Positions 17,351 through 26,410 of a stretch of 64,000 nucleotides of DNA are shown piece after piece. The notes below the pieces were generated by a model. That model was given only the letters and a program-made list of their open reading frames with translations, had not been told where the DNA came from and did not search any database. Numbering within the stretch: position 1 is the stretch's first letter; each line of letters opens with the position of its first letter. The stretch spans positions 62,001 through 126,000 of the forward strand of contig CAXTJQ010000007.1 in NCBI GenBank assembly GCA_964244725.1, read 5' to 3'. The position numbers and the translations under genes are program-made. The DNA is from Kumtagia sp964244725. GTDB taxonomy: Bacteria > Pseudomonadota > Alphaproteobacteria > Rhizobiales > Rhizobiaceae.

Positions 17351-18463
17351 TCAGGCGTCGATACGAAGCAGATGGTTGTCCCAGACGTAATCGGGCTCGC
17401 GCCGAGTTTCCCGCGACGGCCCGACGAGCTCGCCCGCCCCGGTGCTGGCGAAGAACCCGCCGGCGTCCGCCGCGACGCCGCACACTTCCGTCAGGTCGCG
17501 CGTGGCGAGGATCGACCCGCTCGCCGTATCGATGACGACGAGGCGATTGCCTTGCGGCGAGGTGACCGCGACGGTTCCAGCGGCGGGATTGGCGGCGACG
17601 GAGCCGATATAATTGCGCAGACCCGAAAGCACCGGCCGGGGCATGTCAACCAGTTCGAACGCTTCGCCGCGTCGCGCCCGGCCGACCAGGGCCGGCATGG
17701 ACGTGGCGGGACCCTCGAACTGGCAGCCGAACCAAAGCGCGCCGCCCTGGTCGAAATCCATGTGCCGGATCGACAATTGATGCAAGTCGGCCGGCGGCGC
17801 GTGCGTTTCGAGCAGGTCGCCGGTGAGGCGGTCGATGAACGCCAGGGAGGGCTTCATCGTAGCGATGTTGAGCTTGGCGCGGCCGTAGTCGGGATGGGTT
17901 TCGATGCCGCCATTGGCGATCGCCAGCGTCACGCCGTCGGGAGACAGGAGCAATTCGTGCGGGCCGACGCCATGGGTAGGAAACTCGCCGACGCGCGCGA
18001 AGCCGTCGGTCGCATCGTAGATGCCGACCATGCCCGCGGCATTTTCGAAATCGTTCTCCGTCGCATAGAGCAACCCGCCATCGGGCGAGAACACGCCGTG
18101 GCCGTAGAAATGGCGGCCTTCGACGCTCGCGATCGTGACCGGCGGCGTATCGCCGGCATGGTCGAAAACCACCGCGAACGCGCCGGGCTGGCGGGCGAAG
18201 ACGACCGAGCGCCGCGAGACGGGATCGAAGGTCACGTCATGGCCGCGTTCCGGCAACGGCAGCGTCCTGACGAGTTTTCCGCCGTCGGTGAGAACCGCGA
18301 CCCCGTACGCGCCGCTTCGGGCCTGGTAGGCGGTTGCGAACAGCGCATCGCAATTGGCGGCGCGAGTCTGTGCGGCGGGCGCCAGTCCGACGAGGAAAGC
18401 GGCGCCCGCCGATTTGAGGAAATCGCGTCTGTCGAACATCGCCGTGCGCATCTCAATCTCCAT
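17351..18463 (-). CDS. DUF1513 periplasmic beta-propeller-like protein
   Basis: 370-residue exported protein with a Tat signal (FDRRDFLKSAGAAFLVGLAPAA, residues 10-31). The mature part has propeller-like repeats such as GHGVFSPDGGLLYATENDF and GPHELLLSPDGVTLAIANGG. It is the last gene of the IrpA/bacterioferritin operon; such DUF1513 proteins commonly accompany imelysin and di-haem DUF1111 proteins in alphaproteobacterial iron loci. Its function is not established. The start at 18463 overlaps the imelysin stop by 11 bases; an ATG at 18451 is an alternative. Confidence 0.85.
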   Translation of the reverse strand: MEIEMRTAMFDRRDFLKSAGAAFLVGLAPAAQTRAANCDALFATAYQARSGAYGVAVLTDGGKLVRTLPLPERGHDVTFDPVSRRSVVFARQPGAFAVVFDHAGDTPPVTIASVEGRHFYGHGVFSPDGGLLYATENDFENAAGMVGIYDATDGFARVGEFPTHGVGPHELLLSPDGVTLAIANGGIETHPDYGRAKLNIATMKPSLAFIDRLTGDLLETHAPPADLHQLSIRHMDFDQGGALWFGCQFEGPATSMPALVGRARRGEAFELVDMPRPVLSGLRNYIGSVAANPAAGTVAVTSPQGNRLVVIDTASGSILATRDLTEVCGVAADAGGFFASTGAGELVGPSRETRREPDYVWDNHLLRIDA

Positions 18464-19517
18464 CGAGGGACGAAAACCCTGCCGTCAGCCCAAGCTCTCC
18501 GGCAAGCCGGACGCCGATGGTCGCCGACAGGCTGGTCGTCACAACGCGCGCGAAAGCCAGGCGCTCGCGCTGCTTGGGGTTACGCAACACCGTTTCGACC
18601 GGAGCGGCAAGGCGTGCGAGCGCGTCGACTCCGTTTGCGAATTGCGCGTCGATGGAGTCGGCTACCCACCGACCGTTCGCTGGCAAAACATCCCGCACAC
18701 CGGAGGCCGTCATGATCTCAGCGAGCCCTTCGAGGTTGCCTTCGAGCGAGGCGGTGGTGGCTTGCGCGCGCCAGAAGATCGCCTGTTTCGGTCGATCGCC
18801 CGACGCATCGTTGCCCAGGAAACCGTCGATGCGAACGTCGCGCAGCATTTCGAGACCCTGGACGAGCGTATCGAGCAGTTCGGTCAGCGCTTCCGCGTCG
18901 GTGTGGTAGACCGGATTGCCGGGCGCCGGATTGATCCAGCTCGCGGCAAAGCCTTCCGGGTCCTTCCATGCAGCGGACGTTTCCGCGGCGATGGCCGCGA
19001 CATTGCCGGCGATCGCCTTCCCGTAGCTGCAGCGATAGGCAGGGCCGGACCGTCCAAGCTCGTCCGCGCCGGTCCCGAACAGGACATATTCGAGCGCGCC
19101 GAACCCCTGCATCGCGACGCTCTTGCCGGCGAGCCGGCCGGCGTCGGCCGCCGCCGCGTCCTCGCTCGCAATCGCGGCCTGGACCTGCTTCAGGCCGATG
19201 CCCTTTCGGTCCGGCCAGAACTGAAGACGCTCAAGCCGGTTGTTCTCGGTCACCGGGCCGAACCGGACGATTTCCACCCGCGACCAGCTCTCGATCGCTG
19301 CCTTGAAGCCGTTGCGCGCGGTCTCCAACCGATCCCTGGAGGGCGATCCGCAAAGCGCGGCCATATCCGCCTCGAGCGTTCCGGTCGCGCCGGCCAGGCG
19401 CTCATAGGCCGGCTTGACGAAGACGTGGATCGTCCTCTCGATCACGGCATTGCCCGCGAGGACCGGGGTGAGCGGCATCAAGAATGCGAACAGCAAGGCG
19501 CGGGCGAAGAGCCGCAT
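18453..19517 (-). CDS. Imelysin family periplasmic protein (M75)
   Basis: 354-residue exported protein: signal peptide MRLFARALLFAFLMPLTPVLAG, then an imelysin fold with VFVKPAYERLAGATGTLEADM, GLKQVQAAI and GFGALEYVLFG. The usual imelysin GxHxxE motif is modified here to GFGALE, losing the histidine seen in the larger IrpA of this operon. Imelysins bind iron or haem in the periplasm. Its start overlaps the stop of the di-haem gene in ATGA, and its end overlaps the DUF1513 gene, so translation is coupled. Confidence 0.85.
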   Translation of the reverse strand: MRLFARALLFAFLMPLTPVLAGNAVIERTIHVFVKPAYERLAGATGTLEADMAALCGSPSRDRLETARNGFKAAIESWSRVEIVRFGPVTENNRLERLQFWPDRKGIGLKQVQAAIASEDAAAADAGRLAGKSVAMQGFGALEYVLFGTGADELGRSGPAYRCSYGKAIAGNVAAIAAETSAAWKDPEGFAASWINPAPGNPVYHTDAEALTELLDTLVQGLEMLRDVRIDGFLGNDASGDRPKQAIFWRAQATTASLEGNLEGLAEIMTASGVRDVLPANGRWVADSIDAQFANGVDALARLAAPVETVLRNPKQRERLAFARVVTTSLSATIGVRLAGELGLTAGFSSLDGD

Positions 19518-21091
19518 CACAGGGACTCCAGGAATTTGATCAACGCGTCGCGATCGTTGCCATTCAGGGCGGCGAACCGGTTCCGCGCGTTGCCGGCCTC
19601 GCCGCCGTGCCAGAGTATGGCCTCGGTCAGGTTGCGCGCCCGACCGTCGTGCAGAAAGAAGGTATGGCCGCTGACCCGCTTGGTCAGGCCGATGCCCCAG
19701 AGCGGCGGCGTGCGCCACTCCAGCCCTGTCGCGTCGCCGATACGCGCGCCGTCGGCCAGACCCTCGCCCATGTCGTGGAGCAGGAAGTCGGAATAGGGCC
19801 AGATCAGCTGGAACGAGAACGCCTTGTCCGGCGCGTCGCGGCGGGTGACGAATTTCGGCGTGTGGCAGGCCGCGCAGCCGCTTTCGTAGAAGATGCGCTT
19901 GCCGGCGAGCACGCCCGCGTTTCCGACCTGCCGGCGCGCCGGAACCGCGAGGTTGCGCGAATAGAAGGCGACGAGGTCGAGGACGGGGTCGGGCGCTTCG
20001 GTAGTTCCGAGCCGCTCCTGGACGCCGGTCGGCATGGCCCGGCAGGCGGTCTCGACCTCGGTACAGTCGCCGAAATCGCGGGGAACGTCGGGCGTCGAAA
20101 TGCCCAGGTCGCCGGCGAAGGCTTCGGCGCTCTGCTGCCGGATCGTCGGCGTCGTGGCCTTCCAGCCGAAGCGGCCAAGCGTCAGATCCTGTGTCTTGGG
20201 GTCGCGTACGATCGAGGCCTTGCCCGAAATCCCGTCCCCGTCGCGGTCCTCCGGATCGGCGGCGGCCAGAATGTCGGCGGGATGGATCTGCTCGACCAGC
20301 CCGAGGCCGATCATCGGCGGCGTGACGCGCGGCGAGAGCCAAGCGCCGGCGTGCAGCGGCCCGTAGGCGAGACCGGAGACCGTGTAGTATGGCTTGCGCA
20401 ACGAGACGGTCGAGCCGTCGCCAAGCGCGACCGGCTTTTCCCGATAGCGGATCGCCATCTTGCCTTCACCCGGCAGGCCGGGAACGGCGAGGTCCTGCAA
20501 CTGCGTTCCATAGACCGGGTCCGGCAGCAGAAGCAGCGCCTTGTCGGCGAGCGCCTGCTCTTCGGCCGCCGTTTCGGCGCTGCGTCCAAGCCGGAAAAAC
20601 ATCGATGTCGCGTCGGCATTGCCCTCCGGCGGATGGCCGCGACCGTCCTTCAGGTGGCAGCTTTGGCACGCGCGAGCATTGAACATCGGCCCAAGACCGT
20701 CGGAGGCCTGCGTCGAGGACGGAGCCGAGACCCAGAGCTTCCTGAACAGGCCGTTGCCCAGCTTGAATTCGCCTTCCTGCTGGAAAGTGATGTTGGCCGA
20801 GGATTGCGAGAACGCATCCTGGTTTGGCCGCTTGCGCGAAGTGGCCGCGCCGCCCGACAGCGCCTCGAAGGGTTCGGGTTTGGAGAAATCCGTCGCCGGC
20901 GCGGTGACCAGCCTGACGCGGTCGAGGTCGGCGGCGGAAGCGTCCGTCCGAACGGGCGAAAGACCGGGCGGAACGCCGTCGGCGACGGTGTCGGCAATGA
21001 CCAAGGCCGTCGTCGACAACGCCACGAAGACGCCGATCAAGCGCGGGGCGGACCGGCGCGAAAGCGCGACGCGGCGCCTGAAAATCCTCAT
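19517..21091 (-). CDS. Di-haem cytochrome c oxidoreductase, DUF1111 family
   Basis: About 524 residues, periplasmic, with two c-type haem sites: CQSCH at 142-146 and CAACH at 406-410. Members of this family are called thiol oxidoreductase-like and occur with imelysin iron-uptake proteins; the electron-transfer partner is not known. A basic N-terminus followed by LIGVFVALSTTALVIADTVA is a signal or anchor. I chose ATG 21091 because AGAGG precedes it and the longer frame would run into bfr. It probably oxidises or reduces iron for the neighbouring binding proteins (inference). Confidence 0.87.
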   Translation of the reverse strand: MRIFRRRVALSRRSAPRLIGVFVALSTTALVIADTVADGVPPGLSPVRTDASAADLDRVRLVTAPATDFSKPEPFEALSGGAATSRKRPNQDAFSQSSANITFQQEGEFKLGNGLFRKLWVSAPSSTQASDGLGPMFNARACQSCHLKDGRGHPPEGNADATSMFFRLGRSAETAAEEQALADKALLLLPDPVYGTQLQDLAVPGLPGEGKMAIRYREKPVALGDGSTVSLRKPYYTVSGLAYGPLHAGAWLSPRVTPPMIGLGLVEQIHPADILAAADPEDRDGDGISGKASIVRDPKTQDLTLGRFGWKATTPTIRQQSAEAFAGDLGISTPDVPRDFGDCTEVETACRAMPTGVQERLGTTEAPDPVLDLVAFYSRNLAVPARRQVGNAGVLAGKRIFYESGCAACHTPKFVTRRDAPDKAFSFQLIWPYSDFLLHDMGEGLADGARIGDATGLEWRTPPLWGIGLTKRVSGHTFFLHDGRARNLTEAILWHGGEAGNARNRFAALNGNDRDALIKFLESL

Positions 21092-21110
21092 GCGCCGCCT
21101 CTTCGCATGC

Positions 21111-21614
21111 TCAGTCGGCCTTGCCCGGCGTCTCGGCCTTGTTGGCGGGTTGGGCATTGAGCTGCCCATATTTCTCCTCCCCGATGGAAGCGAGCAGGTC
21201 GAGCTGCGTCTCCAGGAAGTCGATATGACCTTCCTCGTCGCCCAAGAGGTCCTCGAACAGCTTCATGGTGACGTAGTCCCCGGCATCATGGCTGATTTCG
21301 CGCGAGCGCTTGTAGGAGGTGCGCGCGTCGTACTCGCCGGCGAGATCGGATTCCAGCACCTCCTTGAGGTTCTGTCCGATGCGCAACGGCGCCAGCGACT
21401 GAAGGTTGGGATGACCCTCCAGAAAGATGATGCGAGCGATGATCTTGTCGGCATGGTGCATCTCTTCGATCGATTCTGCGCGTTCCTTCATCGCGAGCTT
21501 CTGGTAGCCCCAGTCTTCCAGGAGGCGAAAATGAAGCCAGTACTGGTTGACCGCTCCAAGCTCGAGGAAGAGCGCCTCGTTAAGCCGCTCGATGACGATC
21601 GGTTCGCCCTTCAT
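21111..21614 (-). CDS. bfr: Bacterioferritin
   Basis: 167-residue iron-storage protein. The ferroxidase-centre ligands are visible in the four-helix pattern: LNEALFLELGAVNQYW, ERAESIEEMHHADKI and LLGDEEGHIDFLETQLDLL. The start ATG at 21614 lies inside the 3' end of the bfd-like gene (35-base overlap). Presence in the same transcript as periplasmic iron-binding proteins is unusual, since storage and uptake are normally regulated oppositely. Confidence 0.93.
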   Translation of the reverse strand: MKGEPIVIERLNEALFLELGAVNQYWLHFRLLEDWGYQKLAMKERAESIEEMHHADKIIARIIFLEGHPNLQSLAPLRIGQNLKEVLESDLAGEYDARTSYKRSREISHDAGDYVTMKLFEDLLGDEEGHIDFLETQLDLLASIGEEKYGQLNAQPANKAETPGKAD

Positions 21615-21891
21615 GGCGCCTGCTCCCAAATTCGGTCCGCAATCCCCGGACGCGGTCCAGATGTGAAACGACATCCATCCCGTTCGCCTCCGAACGCAGA
21701 TGATAGGCTTCGGTGACCCGAATGATGGTTTCCACCACATTGGGAAAGCAGCCGCAACAGCGGCCGCGCTTCTGAAGCGCGTGATAGACCTTGGCCGGCA
21801 CGATCAGGATCCAGGGATCATGGGCGAGAAGGTCGATGATCGCCTGCTCGATCTCCTTCTCCGAAATCAGATTGCAGTGACAAATGAGCAT
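21580..21891 (-). CDS. Bacterioferritin-associated ferredoxin-like [2Fe-2S] protein
   Basis: 103 residues. Cysteines C4, C6, C45 and C48 (ICHCN and RCCGCF) reproduce the CxC...CxxC set of Bfd [2Fe-2S] domains, with one extra Cys46. The C-terminal 30 residues are basic and extend beyond the normal Bfd length of about 64-75; this extension overlaps the start of bfr. Family role: Bfd docks on bacterioferritin and supplies electrons to release stored iron. Adjacency to bfr supports that. Confidence 0.82.
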   Translation of the reverse strand: MLICHCNLISEKEIEQAIIDLLAHDPWILIVPAKVYHALQKRGRCCGCFPNVVETIIRVTEAYHLRSEANGMDVVSHLDRVRGLRTEFGSRRHEGRTDRHRAA

Positions 21892-21953
21892 CGTCGTCCC
21901 CGAGATGGCTGACGGCGCCGACAGTCAAGGCGCCGCTGGCTACCGGCCGGCTA

Positions 21954-23258
21954 TCACTGAAACACTTTGTCCGGCGAGTCGAGGCTGTCGGAGCCCTCGA
22001 AAGCGATGGCGTCGAGCTTCAGCACGCCGACCGCCCGCTCGATCGACCGGGTCTGGTCGACCAGGCCGTCGATGGCGGCCTGGACCGTTGCATTGCCCTC
22101 GACATTGCCTTCGCCGATCTGCTGGTCGTAGGCCTCGCCGGCATCGGCGCGCGCCTTTATCGCCTCCATTTTCGCGACGGTCACGTCGAGCTTGCCGCGC
22201 AACTCCCGGTCCACTGCGGGATCGCCTTCCTCGACGAGATCGGCGACCGACGGCCCCGAAACTATCGTTCCATCGATGCGGGTATAGCTGCCGGTGTAGA
22301 CGTTGCGGATGCCGACCGCGTCGTAGAGATGAGAGATGTGGGTGTTGTCGGAAAAGCAGTCGTGCTCCTCCTCCGGATCGTGCAGGAGGAGGCCGAGCTT
22401 CATGCGCTCGCCGGCCAGTTCGCCATAGGAGAGCGAGCCCATGCCGGTCAGGATCGTCGAGACGCCGGTCCTGGCGTCGCCGTCGGTCAACGCCTTGCGC
22501 GCAGCGCCGTCCTTTTCCCAATTGCCGACCATCTCGGCCAAATCCGAAACAAGCAGATCGCTCGCCGACTTCAGATATCGGGCGCGACGGTCGCAATGGC
22601 CGCCGGTGCAGTTCGCGGTATCGTAGTCCGTGAACGGCCGGTTGCCCGCGCCAGGTTTCGCGCCGTTCAGGTCCTGACCCCAGAGCAGGAACTCGATCGC
22701 GTGGTAGCCGGTCGCGACATTGGCTTCGATATCGCCGGCTTCCTGCAGCGTGCCCGACAGGAACTCCGGCGTGATATCCGACGCATCGATCTTGACGCCG
22801 TTGATCTCGATCGACGGATTGGCGATGACGTTGGCGGTGTAGAGCGTGTTTTCGTCCGACTCGGCGCCGTAGCTCTTGGCGACATAGTCGATGAGGCCCT
22901 CGTCGAGCGGCCACGAATTGACCCTGCCCTCCCAGTCGTCGACGATGGCGTTGCCGAAGCGGAACGCCTCGGTCTGCATGTAGGGGATGCGCGCAGCCTT
23001 CCAGGCTTCGCGCGCGGCAAGGAGCCTCGCTTGAGAGGGTTTTGCAAGGAGCGCGTCGACCGCCGCATCCAGCGCCTTGGCGGCGCTCAGCGCATCGCCG
23101 TAGTTCGCGAGCGCGATGTCGGCATAGGTGGCGATGACCGCCTTGGCGTCCGTCCCGGCTTTCGCCGGCAGGACGAAGATCGCCGCCGTGAGGGCGACCG
23201 TAGCGGCGAGCGCGGCCGCACGGGCCGTAAGCCGCACCGGATTGAAGGCCTGAATCAT
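21954..23258 (-). CDS. IrpA-like imelysin, periplasmic iron-regulated protein
   Basis: 434-residue exported protein and the first gene of the leftward iron operon. A signal peptide ends near LPAKAG (residue 35). The imelysin GxHxxE motif is intact at 184-189 (GYHAIE), followed by FLLWGQDLNG. A second imelysin half begins around SYGELAGERMKLGLLLHDPEEEHDCFSDNTH. The ATG at 23258 has GGAG 8 bases upstream. Homologues are iron-repressed and bind iron in the periplasm. The Irr-type box 255 bases upstream suggests control by iron or haem status. Confidence 0.88.
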   Translation of the reverse strand: MIQAFNPVRLTARAAALAATVALTAAIFVLPAKAGTDAKAVIATYADIALANYGDALSAAKALDAAVDALLAKPSQARLLAAREAWKAARIPYMQTEAFRFGNAIVDDWEGRVNSWPLDEGLIDYVAKSYGAESDENTLYTANVIANPSIEINGVKIDASDITPEFLSGTLQEAGDIEANVATGYHAIEFLLWGQDLNGAKPGAGNRPFTDYDTANCTGGHCDRRARYLKSASDLLVSDLAEMVGNWEKDGAARKALTDGDARTGVSTILTGMGSLSYGELAGERMKLGLLLHDPEEEHDCFSDNTHISHLYDAVGIRNVYTGSYTRIDGTIVSGPSVADLVEEGDPAVDRELRGKLDVTVAKMEAIKARADAGEAYDQQIGEGNVEGNATVQAAIDGLVDQTRSIERAVGVLKLDAIAFEGSDSLDSPDKVFQ

Positions 23259-23512
23259 GTCCGTCTCCGTTCGAAATCCAAACTGTCCGATCGCGCAGCG
23301 TCGGATGCCGGGAGTCGAAAGGTCGAAAGCGGGATGCCGCCGGTCTCAGGCGTCTCGCGCAAGACGCCTCGGGCTGACCATCGCTTCCTCCGATCCAACC
23401 AGTTCGAGGTCCGGACATCAAAGGCAAACGCGCCTCGGAGCAGATCCTCGTGTAAACTTCCGTCATGGCGAATGTCAAATTGATTTTGGAAAAACCGCTT
23501 CAAATCAACGTG

Positions 23513-23527
23513 TTAGAACTATTCTAA
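23513..23527. promoter_or_regulatory. Irr-type iron control element
   Basis: TTAGAA-CTA-TTCTAA is a perfect inverted repeat with a 3-base centre and matches the rhizobial iron control element (TTAGAAnnnTTCTAA) recognised by Irr. It lies in an unusually AT-rich stretch between the divergent irpA operon (start 23258) and the flavoprotein gene (start 23690). Irr is the major iron/haem-responsive regulator in Hyphomicrobiales, so either or both transcripts may be controlled. Confidence 0.8.
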
Positions 23528-23689
23528 TCTACTCATATTTTTTTTGCCATTCAATTGCGCCGGCTCTTTCGCGGCCTTCCCCTTGACTGCGGACTGGCCT
23601 TCCTGCGACGCCGCGCCTCATCGTGATGTCGGCGATGGGCGTCCGGTCGAGGTGGTCGAATCCTAGACTTGAGAGCAAATGGAGGACGG

Positions 23690-24928
23690 ATGAGCCAGGG
23701 CGTCGTCATAGTCGGTACCGGTCACGCCGGCGTGCAGGCCGCTGCGAGCCTGCGCGAGGAAGGGTTCGACGGCCCCGTCACGCTGGTCGGCGAGGAAGCC
23801 GACCTGCCCTATCACAAGCCGCCGCTGTCGAAGGCGTTCTTGAAGGACCATGCCGCGCAGCCGCAGATCCTGCGCGCCGAGGCTTTCTTCGCCGGAGCGG
23901 ATATAGCATTGCGGCTCGGGACCAGGGTCGAGCGGATCGACGCCCGCGCGAAGCGGATCGATCTCGTCGACGGCGGCGCGCTTGGCTTCGACCACCTGAT
24001 CCTCGCCACCGGTTCGCGCCCGCGCATGCTCGACTGGGGCGGGCCGGCGCTCGCCGGCGTCCATTCGCTGCGATCGCTCGTCGACGCGCGGACGATCCGA
24101 ACAGAGGCTGCGCGGGCGTTGGATGTCGTCGTGATCGGCGGCGGGTTCATCGGCCTCGAGATCGCCGCGACGCTGCGCGCCGGGGGCCGGACCGTTACCG
24201 TGCTGGAGGCGCAGGACCGCCTGCTCGGCCGCGTCGTGGCGCCGGCGCTGTCGCGTCATGTCGCCGATCGTCTGGGCGCTACCGGCATCCGCGTCATGAC
24301 GATGACGATGGTCGCCAGTCTCGAAGGCGCCGACGGCCGGGTTGCCGCAGTGGTCACGACCGGCGGAGAGCGGATCGCGGCCGACATGGTGCTGGTCGGC
24401 ATCGGCGCGGTGGCCAACAGCGAGCTCGCCGAAGCCGCCGGAGTCGCCGTCGGCAACGGCGTCCGCGTCGACGGCTGGATGCGCTCGTCGCAGCCGCGGA
24501 TCCTGGCGGTCGGGGACCTGGCCAATTTCCGCCATTGGCAAACCGGCGCCGACGTACGGCTCGAATCGGTGCAGAATGCGCACGACCAAGCCAAACTCGC
24601 TGCCCGCACGATCGTCGGCCGCGCGGAGGATTACCGCAGCGTGCCTTGGTTCTGGTCGGATATCGGCGACATGAAGCTGCAGATGGCCGGGCTCGCGACC
24701 GGCAGCGACGAGACCGTGCTTTCGGGCGACCCGGCTGAAAACCGCTTCTCGCTGTTCCACTACCGCGGCGGGACGCTGGCGGCCGTCGAATCGGTCAACC
24801 GGCCGGCCGACCACATGCTCGGGCGCAGGATGATCGCATCCGGCTTCTCGCCGACGCGCGAACAGGTCGCGGCCGGCGATCTCAAGGCGGCATTGGCGCA
24901 ATGGCTCGAGAACCCGGCTATCACCTGA
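23690..24928 (+). CDS. FAD-dependent NAD(P)H oxidoreductase, ferredoxin reductase type
   Basis: 412-residue flavoprotein. It has the FAD-binding VVIVGTGHAGVQAAASLRE at the N-terminus, LPYHKPPLSKAFLK, a second NAD-binding DVVVIGGGFIGLEIAATL at about 148-166, and AVGDLANF near residue 275 for FAD. This is the putidaredoxin/rhodocoxin reductase family. GGAGG sits 5 bases before the ATG at 23690. It is divergent from the iron operon and shares the Irr-box region, so it could feed electrons to an iron-release protein such as the Bfd-like ferredoxin (inference). Confidence 0.87.
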   Translation: MSQGVVIVGTGHAGVQAAASLREEGFDGPVTLVGEEADLPYHKPPLSKAFLKDHAAQPQILRAEAFFAGADIALRLGTRVERIDARAKRIDLVDGGALGFDHLILATGSRPRMLDWGGPALAGVHSLRSLVDARTIRTEAARALDVVVIGGGFIGLEIAATLRAGGRTVTVLEAQDRLLGRVVAPALSRHVADRLGATGIRVMTMTMVASLEGADGRVAAVVTTGGERIAADMVLVGIGAVANSELAEAAGVAVGNGVRVDGWMRSSQPRILAVGDLANFRHWQTGADVRLESVQNAHDQAKLAARTIVGRAEDYRSVPWFWSDIGDMKLQMAGLATGSDETVLSGDPAENRFSLFHYRGGTLAAVESVNRPADHMLGRRMIASGFSPTREQVAAGDLKAALAQWLENPAIT

Positions 24929-25135
24929 GCAGCTTAGCGGAATCCTCGCATGACGGCGGATCCGGAGCGATTCGTTGACATGCGCGGACAATCTCTGCTT
25001 GAACTGAAACCGGACGGAAGGGGCTTTGCGGCATTTCGCCGCCAAAGCTGCGCGGCGATTGCAAGCAGCCCGCAAAAACGCGATATCGCGGCGGCCTGCC
25101 AAGGTACCAAGGGGTACATCCCCCAGGGAGCGTTG

Positions 25136-26350
25136 ATGGACTTCGATCGGCTTTTCACCTTAAAACTCGACGGTCTGCGCACCGAAGGCCGCTACCGCGT
25201 CTTTGCCGACCTCGAACGCCGCGCCGGCTCCTTCCCCCGCGCCACGCGCCACGCCGACGGCGCCACCCGCGAAGTGACCGTCTGGTGCTCGAACGACTAT
25301 CTCGGCATGGGCCAGAATGCGGCCGTGCTCGCCGCCATGCACGAAGCGATCGACAGATGCGGCGCGGGCGCCGGCGGCACGCGCAATATTTCGGGCACCA
25401 ACCACTACCACGTGCTGCTCGAGCGCGAGCTGGCCGATCTGCACGGCAAGGAAGCCGCGCTGCTTTTCACCTCCGGATACGTCTCGAACTGGGCGACGCT
25501 CTCGACCCTCGGGTCCAACATCCCGGGCTGCGTGATCTTCTCGGATGCCGACAACCACGCCTCGATGATCGAGGGCATCCGCCACTCGAAAGCCGAGAAG
25601 CGCATCTGGAGGCATAACGACCCCAGGGACCTCGACCGCATCCTCTCCGAATACGGCCCCAACGTACCCAAGATCGTGGCCTTCGAGAGCGTCTATTCGA
25701 TGGACGGCGACATCGCGCCGATCGCGGCGATCGTCGAGGTCGCCGAGAAGCACGGCGCGATGACCTATCTCGACGAGGTCCACGCGGTCGGCATGTACGG
25801 GCCGCGCGGCGGCGGCGTCGCCGAGCGCGAAGGGCTGATGGACCGCATCAGCATCATCGAGGGCACGCTCGGCAAAGCGTTCGGCGTGGTCGGCGGCTAT
25901 ATAACCGGGTCGGCCGCGCTGATCGACTTCGTCCGTTCCTTCGCGTCCGGTTTCATCTTCACGACGGCGTTGCCGCCGGCGGTCGCGGCCGGCGCGATAG
26001 CCTCGATCCGGCACCTGAAGAACAGTCCGTTCGAGCGCGCCCGCCATCAGGACCGCGTGCGTCGGGTCAAGGCGGGGCTCGACCGCGCCGGCATCCCCTA
26101 TATGACGAATTCCAGCCATATCGTACCGGTGCGCGTCGGCGACGCGTCCAAGTGCAAGTGGATCAGCGACATCCTGCTCGACCGGCACGGCGTTTATGTC
26201 CAGCCGATCAACTATCCGACCGTGCCGCGCAAGACCGAGCGCCTGCGCATCACGCCGTCGCCTCTGCACACCGACGCCGACATCGATCATCTGCTTGGCG
26301 CGCTGTCGGAGTTGTGGTCGCAATGCGCGCTTGCCCGCGCCGTCGCCTAG
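25136..26350 (+). CDS. hemA: 5-aminolevulinate synthase
   Basis: 404-residue PLP enzyme condensing glycine and succinyl-CoA, the first step of haem and tetrapyrrole synthesis in alphaproteobacteria. Visible are VWCSNDYLGMG, GGTRNISGTNHYHVLLE, the PLP-binding YLDEVHAVGMYG and the Schiff-base lysine in GTLGKAFG (Lys247). CAGGGAG precedes ATG 25136; an in-frame extension of 62 codons before it does not resemble the family. The 207-base upstream gap has a TTGACA at 24975 but no convincing -10 hexamer. Location beside Irr-linked iron genes fits haem-iron coordination. Confidence 0.95.
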   Translation: MDFDRLFTLKLDGLRTEGRYRVFADLERRAGSFPRATRHADGATREVTVWCSNDYLGMGQNAAVLAAMHEAIDRCGAGAGGTRNISGTNHYHVLLERELADLHGKEAALLFTSGYVSNWATLSTLGSNIPGCVIFSDADNHASMIEGIRHSKAEKRIWRHNDPRDLDRILSEYGPNVPKIVAFESVYSMDGDIAPIAAIVEVAEKHGAMTYLDEVHAVGMYGPRGGGVAEREGLMDRISIIEGTLGKAFGVVGGYITGSAALIDFVRSFASGFIFTTALPPAVAAGAIASIRHLKNSPFERARHQDRVRRVKAGLDRAGIPYMTNSSHIVPVRVGDASKCKWISDILLDRHGVYVQPINYPTVPRKTERLRITPSPLHTDADIDHLLGALSELWSQCALARAVA

Positions 26351-26410
26351 GGGCGCCCAGCGACGCGACCGGCCTTGAGCGGAAGCCGTCATAGGCGGTA
26401 GGCGAAGCGC

